From positions 68,301 through 132,300 of the forward strand of contig BQKZ01000850.1 in assembly GCA_036244855.1 (NCBI GenBank): a stretch of 64,000 nucleotides of DNA. Direction: 5' to 3'. The stretch's first letter is position 1; every line of letters starts with the position of its first letter. The notes beneath the pieces were generated by a model. That model was not told the DNA's origin, did not search any database, and saw nothing but the letters and a program-made list of their open reading frames with translations. Of the stretch, positions 48,301 through 61,154 are shown in pieces. The translations under genes were made by a program, and so were the position numbers. Origin of the DNA: Temnopleurus reevesii (lineage: Eukaryota > Echinodermata > Echinoidea > Temnopleuroida > Temnopleuridae).

Positions 48301-51300
48301 CGTTTTTATACAAGAAATAATTAGGCAACTGATAATAAAAATCACGTTGTGTTTCATATATATAATATACAATTGCACAATATAAACACATATTACATTT
48401 ATCTAGCTCGTAAACTCAAGCGAGATCGGTGGCCATGATTTGCTGCAAACAATGATGAATTTCTCCCGTCCTCACATTTATGGATTATAGGTGAAAAAAT
48501 GACCATCATACACCAACTTTTAGGCGACCTGTATGACACATAAACACACATACACAACAGTATACAAGAACTACTCAACTTATGAAACGTATATAGGCCT
48601 ATATTTTTTTACGAGATTCATGAAATGGAAACCATTTCCACCTTTTTTTTGCGACACCTGCTGACGAGCAGATGCGAAAGAGACAATGAAAAGTAGCCGC
48701 CTTTTATGATCGCTATCATCAGAACCCGATAAATGCGAAGAACAAACATCAGCTGCTACTTCACAAACTCCATTAATAAACCCTCAACCAGAAGCGAAGA
48801 TAATGATGATCCTCCTATCAACCAAATGACCAGTGACGACCAGAGTAGACCGATTACGATGATTATTTTATTCATAAAACGCAAATTTTAAGGGTGACGA
48901 CATAATTCGTTCAGCACAAAAGAGTGCTTATTTATTTCTTGGTGAATCGGACCTTAGAAAACATGGGATAATCAATAGGTTTTCTCAAATATGGATTATT
49001 ATTTGGAAAGATACTAATGTTTCAAATAATTTTCAGCACAAACAGTGACAAAAGAGTGCATAATATCTTTCTAAATCGGACCTGAGAAGAGATGGAATAA
49101 TCAATAGGTTTTTTCTCAAATATGGATTATTATATGGGAAGGTAACAATGTTTCATATAATTTTACGATATTCGGGCTACTTTACTACGGTATTACAATT
49201 AAACGCCTCCATATACTAGAATCGAAATGCATATAAAATCGTCTATTCCTGCTTTTGAATTCGTAGTACAAATAATATCACATCTTGTATACTGTTTCAG
49301 AATAGCACAACATTAATGTAATTTAGTTCTCCAATGGATCCGTGTAAATTCTTCATTCTTTCAACATTACGCAGCCACGTGGCACCTAACATTGGGCTGA
49401 GATCTTATGAATATTCATGAACCATCATCAAGTTGGAGACGAGTCAAGAGGGTCTCCTCTTCATCATCCCGTTTAGCCGCAGTTAAGGAGGGATCATATT
49501 CGTGGGTAGTCTGCAGGGGCAGACCCTGTTTCTTAAAACCTCTATAGAACGGATATTTGAGGGTAAATTTACAAGATGGAAAACAAGAAACACAAGTTTT
49601 GGTAACAACGAATCACCTTACAGTATTAAGGCGCTTGAGAACAAATAGTACTTAAGATACAAGAATATCCATTCATTAAATTAACGATGAAAGATGAAAT
49701 CCAGCAACAGATATTTGGTACTTGAGCAATTCATAAAACGTTTAGGAAACATCAACGCAGTTAGCGTGACGGACATGACATTTCATTTATGGAATTATCC
49801 CGAAATTCAGATCTTCAGAATAATTGAAAAACCATCAATATCAACATGGTCAGTGTTGGTTCAAAAGGGTGTAAATAATATTATATTCAAGGAAATATGC
49901 AAATAATCAGGGCAGGACAATAAAAATGATCGAAAGATAAAACACACAAAGAAATTATAAAGCCATAATTAGCAACAATGTCGTCTTTAATACGTTGTGC
50001 AAAGATCAACTAAACGTTGGACCCGAGAACAAAGTCTAACGACAAAGACTGACCAGTGAGTATAATCTCCCTTGTACAACAAGGAATCGGTTTCAATGAA
50101 GACGACATCAGCATCTGATAGCATTGTCTCGTCCGTGATGTTCATCGACCACCGTCTAACATATTCGATACACGTTTGTAAAGAAGGTCAGGTGTCTTTT
50201 TAGAAAAATGTGAGAAGGTTTGAATGAATAACAATGTGACAACTTGAAAACGAAGAATAATTTGATGGTCTGATGATCGTCGACACCTTGAGAGCGACCA
50301 AATGTAATATATAAACACTGTGACATTGTCAAAAACTTTGATAATAGAAAAGAGAAACAAACTGAGTAAAATGGTAAACGTAAATTGCAGAAAACAATAA
50401 ACAATTCTAATAGTCACGATATTATGGGAGCTCCGATTCTGCAAGTCTTTGTCTCTTCTGTTTTTATGATTTTCTGAGAAGTCAATTAGGACATCACATC
50501 TAAACGAGTATTTCACCGGCGTACACATACTTGGTGAGAAATCGATATGGACGCTGAGAACGGATATGATTGAAGACGTGAATCGTCTGCCGGGCTACCT
50601 TTAATTTCTAGTCGATCCAATCAAGAGTCATGTCGAACATGGGGGTGATGTCCTCGGACTCATTTTGAGTAAAAGGCCAAGACGATTAGCGGTGTGCGTG
50701 AGATGGCGATCGAAAGTCACGTGCGTTGAAAGGGTGAGAGGAAAACCAAGAATGATGAAAAGAAAAAGGTAGAATCATCAAGCGACATTAAATGCTCTAT
50801 CTGGAAGTACGTATATGTGTGTCAGTCGACGATTTCAGAGCGATCGTTTCACACTACATAGTGCAGTCGTTTCACTTCTGTTGAGTGACGGAAAAACATT
50901 ATGTCACTCTTTTTCTAGTTGCATAAATAATTAGTTTTAATTAATTACACGTTAATTTATAGGTAAATGTGGATACATTGATACAAGGGGAGGGGATTTT
51001 CAATTATGAAATCGGATAGACGAAAATCATCTTGGTCGGGCAAAACATTGTCAATTTCGAAATATGAGATACGTCAAAGCCTTGCATCAAATACGAAACC
51101 TGGAGTTCTTCCACCCGAACAGGAGTTCATCTCACGACAATCACTATCCCTCGCTCTCTCATCTTTTTCTCGTCCTAATAGTAATTCCGTCGGCGGCAGG
51201 GGCTATGAGAGCCTGAACGGGACGTGAAAAGACAAAAGGCCATCGCACGGGGCACGAAAGATGCCGTCGAGTCGGGCGGTAGTAGACTCAGCGGCGCCAC

Positions 51301-54300
51301 CTCGCCACGCGCGCGGAGGCCCATCGTCTCGCATGCACATCAACACACGGGTAGCACGCAGGCAGCGGAGCCCCAGCCAGTGTCATCCACTATCTCGTCC
51401 TCGCCCGATAAAATGCGTCCTCTCGTACCAATGGCACTCCTCTGGCGCCATGCTAGGTTAAAGGTGTCTTCCCAATCTCCTCCAAAATACAAGAGATCAG
51501 ACATCGCGACAGAAATCACGCTGCATCACTTTACTCTTAACTTCGTGTAAGATATCATCTTGGCTGCAAGATGTATAGTCTGGCTACCTCTTTTCGTCAA
51601 AACAAATCATGAAAGTATAGGAGGTTGTAACTTGTATGGAACTCAACATTTTGCAAAATTTCAGAAAGGGGGTGTAAATGGAAGTCCCTTATTCACAGAT
51701 ACATAAAGGATGTTAGAGTAAATAAGCTCATGAATAAACTCACTGTATATGCCATTTCTCCATTCTTTCAAAATTTCGATCATTAATAATAAAGAAAATT
51801 CTCCCACATAAAGACATTCTTTTTAGTTAGAAAAAAAAAATCCTGTACAAATTAAATTTCTATCGATTTACCCATATTAGGCTAATGATGATATATTACT
51901 GTAGTACATAAATGCTTTCTATTATATTCCTTTTGGCCTTGTTACAAAATTTCATTCATGCAATGTTAACAAGGATGTAATCGTCATCCCATCGGAGTTT
52001 CAATTATGACTTCAAAAACAGAAACATAAAATTACCATATTGCCTACCCTCTTTTTGTTTTTTACATTTCTTAATAAAAAGATATTCACATAATCTCAAT
52101 TTCATTCAATTAGGCCTCCTAGTTCGCCATTGAGAACATTACAGAACTGTAGGATAATAATCTTACAGAAGTTGCCAAGAAACGAGAGAGCATCATTTCT
52201 CAGCTCTGACGACTTGTAATAAAACATCTGACGTGCACCCAAAACGATTATGCCTTCAATCATACACGCACTGAATTTTAGTCTTGTATCAAGGCCTTGG
52301 TATCTGTTGACACGAATTTGAAAGCAAGATATACATGCTGATGAACTTAAATACTTTGATGGCTTCCAAAGCAAAACTATGAGGGCACATAATGATTCAA
52401 CAAATGTATAGATTTTGTTAAACATGTATGTTCAAAATTTATGACGAAAATGGGCATGCCCTTTAAAACGTGTCTCGGACTTCTATTAAAACCCGTTCAC
52501 TTTCAGATATACTGGTAAATCATTACTCTATAGGAGAAGGACCAAAGTGCAGGGGCCAGGGGTATTTTTTGTGCAAAGATCGAATACAAGCTATAACGGT
52601 TACAGACAAAATGCACCCTGAATCATATCCCTGGGTTTTAAAATATAGAAGCCTCTCAGTAATCAATCCTTTCAAACAAAGCCTACAGCATACATGGATC
52701 CACAACTAATGTAAAAACTGTTTTAGACCGATTGTAATCGAAGTTTTATAGAAATACAATGATAACAATATTTAGCCTGGAATGTAATATCAATGACATA
52801 ATGTCATTGCAGGTCTTGCTCGTACATCAAACCAACATTTGTCTCTACAACAGAGCTGCTTACAAAGACTAATCAAGCAACATTGAGAGTGATCTTCGTC
52901 GGAAGCGGGCCTGATCGTGTATGAGGAGCAGATGAGACGGGAAGGGGGGACCATAATCGCGATTGGGAGACGCTCTTCTCGTCCGCACTACTCCGGCGAC
53001 AAAAACAAAGCTGCCCGACTCCGTGGCGCCACGTTAATAAAATATGGAGCGACACCTGCGGCCGCCGTGGAATTGAAATTACAGGCGGTACGGTGAGTTT
53101 ATTCTCTGTTCTTTCCAGAAGGATTCATTTCATTTTTACCTTTCAATGTCATGGAAAAAAGTAAAAGTGAATACAATCAATTTATCCCGTGCTCCCAGAA
53201 GATGATTTCCGAAAAAGGTTTTAAAAATTCGTTCATCCACCAGGTTTCTTGTAACCATTGTATAAGCACAGGTAGGGCATTGCTCTTATAACAGTGCGTT
53301 AATATGGACCATGGTCCAGCCAGGGAGAAATGCTCATCTCCCTGGTACAACAGATGGGTACACTAACATTAGGGGTAATGTTGCATAAAACCAGTTACAA
53401 TTAAATTGACATGTGCTCTTCTGTAGAAATAGGATTCCATTTGAATTGTTGATATGTCGGGATTTATTCGGCTTTGAGCAAAACAATACCATTTAGCTTA
53501 TCATGTTACTTTGTGAAAACACGGACGATATAATGATTATGTACATGTATTTTCCAATGGGTACTCGACATCACATTCGTTATTTTTGACTTATAACTCC
53601 TCTACACAGAGACGTGTACAAATCATTTAGCTTTCCTCAATAAATTGTGGCCATTAGAATATCTTAAATTGTCTATCTGCTATTGATTATCCATGAGACC
53701 AAAAACAAATATACCAAAATCATAAAGGAATATTACAAATTAACCTACACGTTGTGATACACAAAGTTTTGAACAAGAGCTATCCAACGCGGCTTCAGAA
53801 AATCCATAAAAATGCAAAGCGAAGAAACACAACTTGCTGAGGATACTGTATAGCCATGCTAGAGGCAATGTAAACGAATTTCCTGATATACTTCGAGAGC
53901 AATTTTCACTTCTAGATATATTGGTCCAAACTCCAAAGACCCTGAAACTTTTTGGCTCATCATGAACTTCATAATCATTCAGAAAGTTCCCCATCGCTGC
54001 AGAAACTTATCGTTGAATCCATTAAAAAGAATGGGAGCAAATTGATCTCCAACCCTACTATAATGAGTAGAGCAAGAGATCACTGGAAACACAAGAATAG
54101 ATTAAATACACATGCACAGAAAAAAAACCTAAAAACATCAAACATCAAACATCAAACTACGTTGTATATTATGTAGAATTAGACTGCTATGAATAAGACA
54201 TTAAAAAGTTTGTTTTGTATTGTTTTTGGTTTACCTAAGAAAATTATGTCTCATTAAATTTAAATTTTTGACCTGACATGCCTGAGTTATGATTGTACTG

Positions 54301-55324
54301 GATGCAAAGAAAATGTATGGAAATCAAATTGATGATTTAAAATAATTGTTGATATGTAGGATCAAATTTACCTCCTTTCGTTCGTTTTTAATTCATTTTA
54401 AACATATATGTCTGAGCAAAACATTTTCCTTTTTTATAGGATCACATTTAAAAATAAAGGTATATTCGAAACTTTAGAGCTACACGTATGCATGCACGTA
54501 ACAAAAAGTTCCATTTTCCATTGAATATAATATATCAATTTACTGACTAAGAATATTGGAGAATGTCTTTCTTTGTATATTGTATTGAATTGAATTGAAT
54601 ATTTATTTCTATATAATTATGAAGATTGGCTCTCATAATTGAATATACTACTCGAGTATGAGATAAAACCAAACAAAACTAAATAGTGAAAATGTTGCCA
54701 AATCAACATTCACATACACATAATTGAATCTGATGTCCATGCAGAAATTATCACTACCTCATAACAAAATAGAAACATAAAATAATACACATTCAAACAA
54801 AGAACATGAAATTGTAAAGTTTTTGGTGAGAACAAACAAGTCAGCAGACAATAGAGCCGAACTGTCGGAACCCCAGCGCCAGGTGGACGGGGCATGCAGA
54901 GCACAAAGCACCGGTGCTGTCGTGCCGGTCCGATCAGAATGGTAAGGATTATTCACATCTGTCCATTTGACTCTTATTTCGAAAATTGGGGGAAAAAGTT
55001 GGATGGGTTGAAAATAATGGGTTGCAATAAAATTGAGGATTTAAAGAGTCTGTAACTAAAGTAAAGCATAAAAATGTAGATTATTATTTATTATTAATTA
55101 TCAGTTTCAAGGAAAGGGGGAATTTTCACATTCATTAACAGCACAATAAAATCGAAGTGATCGAAACAAAAACTATTTCAAATGACTGGTGGTGGTATTC
55201 GATTGCGCTTGATTAGGTTTCGAAAAGCTACTTTGCGCATGCACGTAAAATTTTCCTTTAATTAGAACCAAATTGAGTAAATTCATATAATTTTTTTAAA
55301 CCTTAGATCAATAAGAAAACTCAC
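33345..55324 (-). other. ZEB intron 1, 22 kb
   Basis: Joins the short first coding exon to exon 2. It has no conserved coding exon that I can find; open frames are short and not shared between strands or with known proteins. It contains twelve GGCGCC palindromes in small GC-richer islands (35219 to 53025), a 125-base tandem duplication (48911-49165), a CTCF-like sequence (46879-46893) and a poly-A/T-rich area near 47110-47260. Long first introns of developmental regulators usually hold enhancers, which is the likely role here (inference). Confidence 0.8.
48911..49165. repeat. Tandem duplication, two units of about 125 bases
   Basis: Unit one starts at 48911 and unit two near 49034. Shared blocks are AAAGAGTGC, AATCGGACCT, GGAATAATCAATAGGTTTT, CTCAAATATGGATTATTAT and CAATGTTTCA/AATGTTTCA. 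It has no coding sequence. Confidence 0.85.
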
Positions 55325-55388
55325 CATTTTTTCTTTGAGGATTTGCTTGTTTTCTCCGCTTGCACCTGATAATAGCGGAATCTGCCAT
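55325..55388 (-). CDS. ZEB: ZEB coding exon 1 with start codon
   Basis: ATG at 55388, donor GTGAGT at 55324-55319 after ...AAAAATG, leaving one base, which fits exon 2. It codes MADSAIIRCKRRKQANPQRK plus N (residues 1-21). Vertebrate ZEB1 and ZEB2 begin with MA...CKRRKQANPRR, the conserved N-terminal peptide associated with co-repressor recruitment. The match and the phase together fix the start codon and the strand. The joined five-exon reading frame is 3795 bases including the stop, 1264 residues, against roughly 1120-1215 in human ZEBs. Confidence 0.96.
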
Positions 55389-55540
55389 AGTAGCTCCCAT
55401 TCGTAGGTATGTTTCCAAAACACAAGCCAGTAGGAAGAAATCCCACGAAAATCAAAGATTTTGTGGGGATTTAGGAATCACCAAGAGTTAAAAATCACAT
55501 AAAGGCTAGCCACAGAAAAATGTAGGTATTGACGGTATGG
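55389..55540 (-). other. ZEB 5'UTR (predicted)
   Basis: Sequence between the start codon and the GC-rich promoter-like block. It has no splice acceptor that demands another exon, so transcription may start within or next to 55541-55990. Inferred from position only. Confidence 0.5.
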
Positions 55541-55990
55541 TATACCAGGCAAGTTGTGGGAGGTTATCGGCCCTCGTCACCGATCGCGAAGCTAGCAGCT
55601 AGCACACTGAAAGCCGGCTGGCGCCGAGCCGACCATCCCGGGTACGCGACCGCCAGTCAGTCGCTCAACTCTCATCCATTACGTCACGTCAAGGGGATTC
55701 ACGCTTCAACGGTCCCTATCGCCAATCAACGCATGTTCTACACCGCTCTCTATCTATCTCTCGGTACACACACGGATATTTTCCTATTGCCGAAACCATG
55801 GAGTGTGCGACACACTTCAGGATTTGTGGTCAAACCGTGGCACGTGGGTCTTTGTTTACGTCGCGCGACTGGCTCTTCTCACAGCAAACCCATTACACAC
55901 ACTGTGCACACACTCACACGCAGACGTGCCTTGGGAAAAACGGTAGTAAGGGATCATCTCAGAACATCGTATCTTATCACGGTGTGTGAT
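55541..55990 (-). promoter_or_regulatory. Candidate ZEB promoter, GC/CpG-rich block
   Basis: Clearly more GC- and CpG-rich than its surroundings and directly upstream of ZEB exon 1. It contains a CRE-like TTACGTCACG (about 55679-55688), a CCAAT element (GCCAATCAACG, about 55720-55730), a GGCGCC at 55620-55625 and an E-box CACGTG near 55842. The 156-codon open frame on the plus strand is a by-product of the high GC content. Its role is inferred from position and composition. Confidence 0.55.
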
Positions 55991-56680
55991 TTCGGATGAT
56001 AAAGACGGGGATTCCACAGGGCGTGTATCAAATTACTTATGCAATCATAGAGTAAGAAAAAGACCTACCACCTCGGTCTATGGTACAATCCAAAGCACAC
56101 CGCTGATTCCTTTATGAGATTTTAGTCCTAAAGAGCAGCCTGTCTCTAGAAAATTCTTTCTTTTGCTGCTTTCACAAAAAGTAATTAATGTACATGGATG
56201 CCCACAATCACCTGTACAATACCAGTCTGAAGATGGAATCCATTAAAAAAGTCATTGTTGTGTGATAAAGCTCTCCCAAAATTAAAGGTTTATGACAATA
56301 GCGATTGCTTCACCTCGGGATATGAATCAATTAGCTCGCAATTTGTTTCACAGTTGATAAATAAATATGAAATAAAAATGATACTGAACTTTGTTCTCAC
56401 CAACACCACCACGGGTGGTTCTTCTTTGAATGTAAACGTGTGAATGTTTCACTCATTAAATAAAAAGCTAAATACTTTCACTCTATATAGTCTACAAAGG
56501 TGGATAAACGTGTCAATCTTATCCAGGCTATAAACTTTACTAGGAGAAAACGTAATGATACCGAATGAAAAAAAAATTATTTTTTCCTCCCGAACACCGT
56601 TTTGTAAGTTCTCTCCTCACTCGAATAAGCCAAGGGAACACTTCCACCGGCCTCCCAGCCTTCGCTTGTCTCTCACTTCT

Positions 56681-56683
56681 TTC

Positions 56684-56727
<44 letters not shown>

Positions 56728-56745
56728 CTCTTTCTTTCTCTTTCT
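56681..56745. repeat. (CT)n microsatellite
   Basis: About twenty CT units on the plus strand followed by a degenerate TTTCTC stretch. Confidence 0.95.
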
Positions 56746-56774
56746 CTTTGTTGCACCAAAGTGTCTTTGTTACA

Positions 56775-56991
56775 GGCGGGTTTATTGATAAATACCAATT
56801 GTCTGCGTTCTTTATATACTTAAAGGTTGTTTTGACGACCCGAAAGCTTGCCCGACATATCAACAAGTAATGTATGCAAACTGTATTCCAGGTATTGTCG
56901 TTCAGTAATGACTGTTGTTACTAACAGAATACCAAGCAGCTCCAGTCGTTGGCAAGAAACGTGCATAAATTTGAATCTATTAGTAAACCGG
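56775..56991. repeat. Inverted-repeat element, family A copy 3
   Basis: Starts GGCGGGTTTATTGATAAAT and ends ATTAGTAAACCGG. It is the same length and internal order as 7875-8105 (AAAGGTTGTTTTGACGACCC, GAAAGCTTGCCC, AATGTATGCAAACTG, AATTTGAATCTATTAGTAAA). Confidence 0.85.
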
Positions 56992-57188
56992 TATATTCAT
57001 CACGAATATTATTTTGTACCATCTTTTTCATGATGCTTATAAAATTTCGTCTAATCATAATATAAAACTTGTATTATATACTTGAAAAAGATTCCCATAA
57101 CTATGTGATTTGTTTGAAGTTTATACTCGAAATGAATTTCGATGAATTTCTGAACTTTAATACGCTACCCCCATCCCCCCCTCCTACA

Positions 57189-57208
57189 CACACACACACA
57201 TACACACA
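57189..57208. repeat. Short (CA)n repeat
   Basis: About ten imperfect ACACAC/TACACAC units; a minor simple repeat. Confidence 0.7.
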
Positions 57209-57289
57209 ATTCCCACGATCAAGATTCTCTCAAAATGAATATCGCGATGTTGCTAACCGCCATGGATTATTTAATTATCACATTCTGCT

Positions 57290-57480
57290 AAATTGGCCAT
57301 TCAGATGAAGCAAAGGCGCTCAGGTTTGGGACTAGCATGCAGCCATCCGTGCTCCCCGCCTCCACTATGTCCGGGCATGCTCAGTCGGAAGAAGACATTA
57401 ATCGTCCGTTGTCATGGCGACATTGGTGACGCCCTTCTTATGGAGGGAATTATCTGGCGCCTGTGCATTAAAAGTTAATA
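57290..57480. promoter_or_regulatory. GC-rich island upstream of ZEB
   Basis: Local GC rise with GGGCATGCTCAGTCGG, GTCATGGCGACATTGGTGAC and CTGGCGCC (57455-57461). No coding exon was recognised. It could be a regulatory element; the evidence is compositional only. Confidence 0.3.
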
Positions 57481-58004
57481 ATCTCCGTCGCGCTCGTATC
57501 TTAGCGGCGTGCTGATTAGCATTCTAATATCATACTAATCGACAAATTATGGCGAATATTTTTTGAAGGAACCCGTTAGTTATTTTTTGACCGACGCTCT
57601 TAAGTGAATTCCGAGACGTGTATTTTTTTTTACTCCCGTTGCAAATGGGGACAGGAGCTTGTATCCTTGGACACACAGACTCTAAAGGATTATACAATTA
57701 TTTTCCTAGTCCTTCGACGAGGTGAACATTCAAGATCTTGGTGTTGTATAAACAACTTGCTTCTTTTACTAAAACTGATATAGCAACACACACTATGTTT
57801 ATCAAAGCTAATACATTACAGATGATTAATGTAACTTATACTGTATGAAAAAAGTTGCAAGTACGATAGTCGAACGCTTTTTTCTAAAATTTGTATATAT
57901 AACTTTAGTTCGGTTATATCGAAATTGAATAATTAAAAATAAACTATTTGCGCAATGACAAGGGAATTATCCACTCCATGTCGTATGATTTGGGTTTATA
58001 AAGC

Positions 58005-58130
58005 TTTAAGCCCCGGTCACATAGGACCCCGGAAGCAACACGATTCGCCCCGACTCTTTGTTAATCTGCCTCAGAACAACGAGTCGGGGTTAATCGTGTT
58101 GCTTCCGGGGTACAATGTGACCAGGGCTTT
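58005..58130. repeat. 126-base inverted repeat (foldback element)
   Basis: The left arm has CCCCGGTCACATAGGACCCC then GGAAGCAACACGATT..CCCCGACTC. The right arm has the complements GAGTCGGGGTTAATCGTG, TTGCTTCCGGGGTACAATGTG and ACCAGGGCTTT. The loop is about 25 bases. It is read as a MITE or other foldback repeat. Confidence 0.85.
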
Positions 58131-59603
58131 AGATTAGGAGGATACTGATTGATATTTTCAATCCAGTTTTGGATTGGTCCCCGATTAAATTTTTTGTTAG
58201 ATTAATTTCACCCCAAGGAAGAAAGAGTATATGAAAAATGTGAAGGAGTGAAAATGAATTACGATAGTGATTTGAAGTATTAACCTGGTAATATATATAG
58301 TTTTGTAACATTCTGTGTTATCTTTCTGATGTACTTCTGTACAACTTTCGATCTGGGTATTAGGTTCATCGTCCAATTCATTACCTTAATCAGCTCTTAA
58401 TCGACTATTTTTGGCTATTGCACCCGAAAAGTTTTCACACAGAGTACACCTCTAGCCTGTTTACTGACCATGATTAGTATACACAATAAGATAAGACGAT
58501 ATATTCACAAACTCATCAATGCATAATATGAAGTTAATCATAATCTAAGAAATTAAACCAGGGAGTTAAATTCCCAACTCCCTGATTAAATCAACTGAAT
58601 TACGCTGGAAACAGTGGACATGATGCAACCCTCTTCAGATTTATAATAGCGGATAATCACAATCATGCTTCTCAAACTATACAGGACTTCAACTATTACA
58701 AGAGGGAGAGAGGTGAGGGAAACAAAGAAAGAAGTGAAAGAAAGAAATTGGAGATATCGTGATCGACGAAGACGTGACTAGCAAGTATTCTGTATGCTCC
58801 CTAAGCACGTCTGCGATCGCCCGCCCGTCCGTCCACCAGTTCGGCGTGAAAACCATCCATTATCAGTTGGGCGCCTATTTTCTCCCAAGTCAGCCTTCTT
58901 TCCATCCGTCCCGGGTCCGACGTGTATCCCGCCTCCATACTCCGCGACGCCATCGCTAAAATCTTGCTCCAAGCCATAATCGTAAAAATGATAACTCTTG
59001 AGAAACGGGGCAGAAATCACTATGATAGCTAGAAAAATATGTATATTTACTTATTAGGAAGTGGATTCATTTTGCTTTCCCCATTGGAGCGCGATGGGAC
59101 CTAAATAACAGAGTAGGAATCAAATAATGTGAAGCATATAACAAGACTTTAAGCTGCTTCAAAGAATGAAGCAATTAACAAAACGATGATGTCACCAATC
59201 AAATAAACAAAGTGTTACATTTAGATTCTTACGATTCATACAGACAGTTTTGTTTTCAACTTTGGATATTCATTTTAATCAAATTGCTAACTTAGCACCC
59301 TGCGAGAGTCCGCCTTGGGTCCTGAAAGTGTGGAACATCCAAGTGCAGCTCTGGGGCCGGGAACTTCGAACCAATCAGATCTGCTGACGAATTGCGTGCT
59401 AGTAAAAAAAAAAGAAAGATACCAGCACTCTTATTGCACAATGTTAGGGGTAGTATCTAAGCTATTGTGTGAGTATACACTCGCTAGTTAATCTGAGCGT
59501 TTTGCATGACAGAAATGCTGCGGTGCCACTGGAGGAACGTTATAGTATCCTTCCTCTATTTATGTACATCGTCTTGGTGGTTATACCTTATAACCACTTC
59601 TTT

Positions 59604-59604
59604 N
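59604..59604. other. Single N, assembly gap
   Basis: Isolated ambiguous base in AT-rich intergenic sequence; the true gap size is unknown. Confidence 0.8.
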
Positions 59605-59939
59605 ACTAAGTTTGTAATAAAAAATTATCCATATACTAAAAGTAAAGTTCAGAGATGCTCACTTCTCCGAAATATTGAATAGCAGAGAAGGTCATCCCTA
59701 CTATGCTAGGTCCGTCTGACTAAAAAATTGAGACTGGACACCACTAATTTGATCTGATGATTAATGTGCTAAACTCCTCAACTTCGTGACGACCTGTTGC
59801 AACCTAAGAAATTATTTTCCTAGTTCTACGGATATGCAGCATCTTGAGTATCACATTATAAATCTTCTTTAGTGCAAGGCCAGGTTCTAAAATCATGAAA
59901 ATAATACCTCAGGAAAGATGGACGACAATTATATCAAAT

Positions 59940-60120
59940 CTCTCTGTGAATCACGGGCCGACGACGGGGCGGCGACAAAATGTGGATGTATCGTCGCGAT
60001 GGCAGCCATCTTTCCGTTTTGTCTGGCTTGATCCAAGTTGATCTCATTCAAAGTTTTGTCTTCGCTCGCAAAGCGCCGTGGTAATACCCTTCATATTGAC
60101 ATACACTTTGAATCGGATGT
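59940..60120. promoter_or_regulatory. CpG-rich island
   Basis: Contains GACGACGGGGCGGCGACA, TCGTCGCGATGGCAGCCATC and AAAGCGCCGTGG. The complement AAAGATGGCTGCC resembles the YY1 consensus AAGATGGCGGC. It could be a regulatory element or distal promoter of ZEB or of a gene outside the window. No exon was recognised. Confidence 0.3.
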
Positions 60121-60167
60121 CATGATTTGAGAGAGGAGAGGAGGGGAGAGAAGAGAAGGGATGAGGA

Positions 60168-60210
60168 AAGAGAGAGAGAGAGAGAGAGAGGGTGAGAGAG
60201 AGAGAGAGAT
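60168..60210. repeat. (GA)n microsatellite
   Basis: GAGA run interrupted once by GGGT, next to family B copy 2. Confidence 0.9.
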
Positions 60211-60309
60211 AGAAATGGACAATGTGTGAGGAGCCCCCCTTTTTTGCTTATTACTTTTTAAGTCTCATTTTTGCAACCCCTCGTATAAGTGAAAAAAAAT
60301 GCAAGTAAT

Positions 60310-61059
60310 TATTCTAAAATCAATCCCTACAATTGTCATGTTCTCGTTGAATGAAGTAAAATTGAATTAGAGGAACAGGCTGCGAAATTGGGCGGTACGT
60401 TAAAAAGTTATTAATTTTCAAATTCACAGAGATTTGACGATCACTGCCGCTGATGGTGATCCGTGCGATCGGCAACATTGACGGAATATGTGACGTCATG
60501 TTGGACAACTACTTATTTACTTTGTTCTTATAATTAAAAAAAATTAAAAAAGAGAAAGTGCTAAATATGAATTTTCTCAAAATACATGTAAAATCGATAA
60601 AGGAATGTTGTACTCCAGAGGAAAATAAACATTTTGTTGACTTTTCCGAAGCAAAAGAAGAAAATGTGAAACTTTGTACATGTATATACCGTTTGAATGA
60701 GGAGTTATACGACATTGCGTCACAGATTCCGTAAAAGTTGCCGTTCGCACGAATCCCCATCAGCGGCAGGGATTGTCATATTTTATTTCTTTTTCTTTGA
60801 AAATTAGTTACTTTTACTGAACGGGTTATGGTGGCAACTTAATTATAAGGCTTTATTGCCTTCCCTGTTGTCTCCACTATCGAGTACTATTATGTTTTAT
60901 ATGTACATGTACATTGTAAATTGTTTTTTTAATGTGACTTTGAAAGAAATAAAATTTACTTAAATTAAATGAAATTATGCTCACATTTTCGCAGTTTGTT
61001 CATCTGATATTTCTACATTCAATGACAGCACGACAATGTCATGACTTGGTTCCCTTCTA
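60310..61059. repeat. Foldback MITE, family B copy 2, with nested insertion
   Basis: Aligns with 14754-15366: ACAATTGTCATGTTCTCGTT, GATTTGACGATCACTGCCGC, TGACGTCATGTTGGACAACT, TTTCTCAAAATACATG, GAATCCCCATCAGCGG and CAGTTTGTTCATCTGAT occur in the same order. The outer terminal repeats are worn. About 126 bases at 60842-60967 have no counterpart in copy 1. Confidence 0.85.
60842..60967 (+). mobile_element. Retroelement fragment inserted in the MITE
   Basis: Absent from the first MITE copy. It ends TTTGAAAGAAATAAAATTTA followed by an A-rich tail, as LINE or SINE 3' ends do, and contains GTACATGTACATTGTAAATT. It is read as a truncated retroelement 3' end inserted after the MITE. Confidence 0.5.
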
Positions 61060-61099
61060 CAAACCACCATCTCCAAACATGTCGCTCTAAAAGATCCAC

Positions 61100-61102
<3 letters not shown>

Positions 61103-61151
<49 letters not shown>
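61103..61151. repeat. (GA)n microsatellite
   Basis: About 24 uninterrupted GA units just past the right end of family B copy 2. Confidence 0.95.

Positions 61152-61154
<3 letters not shown>

Noticed and set aside
55529..55999. 156-codon open frame on the plus strand
   Set aside because: It lies opposite the ZEB promoter-like block; GC-rich DNA has few stops, and the product has no recognisable motif.
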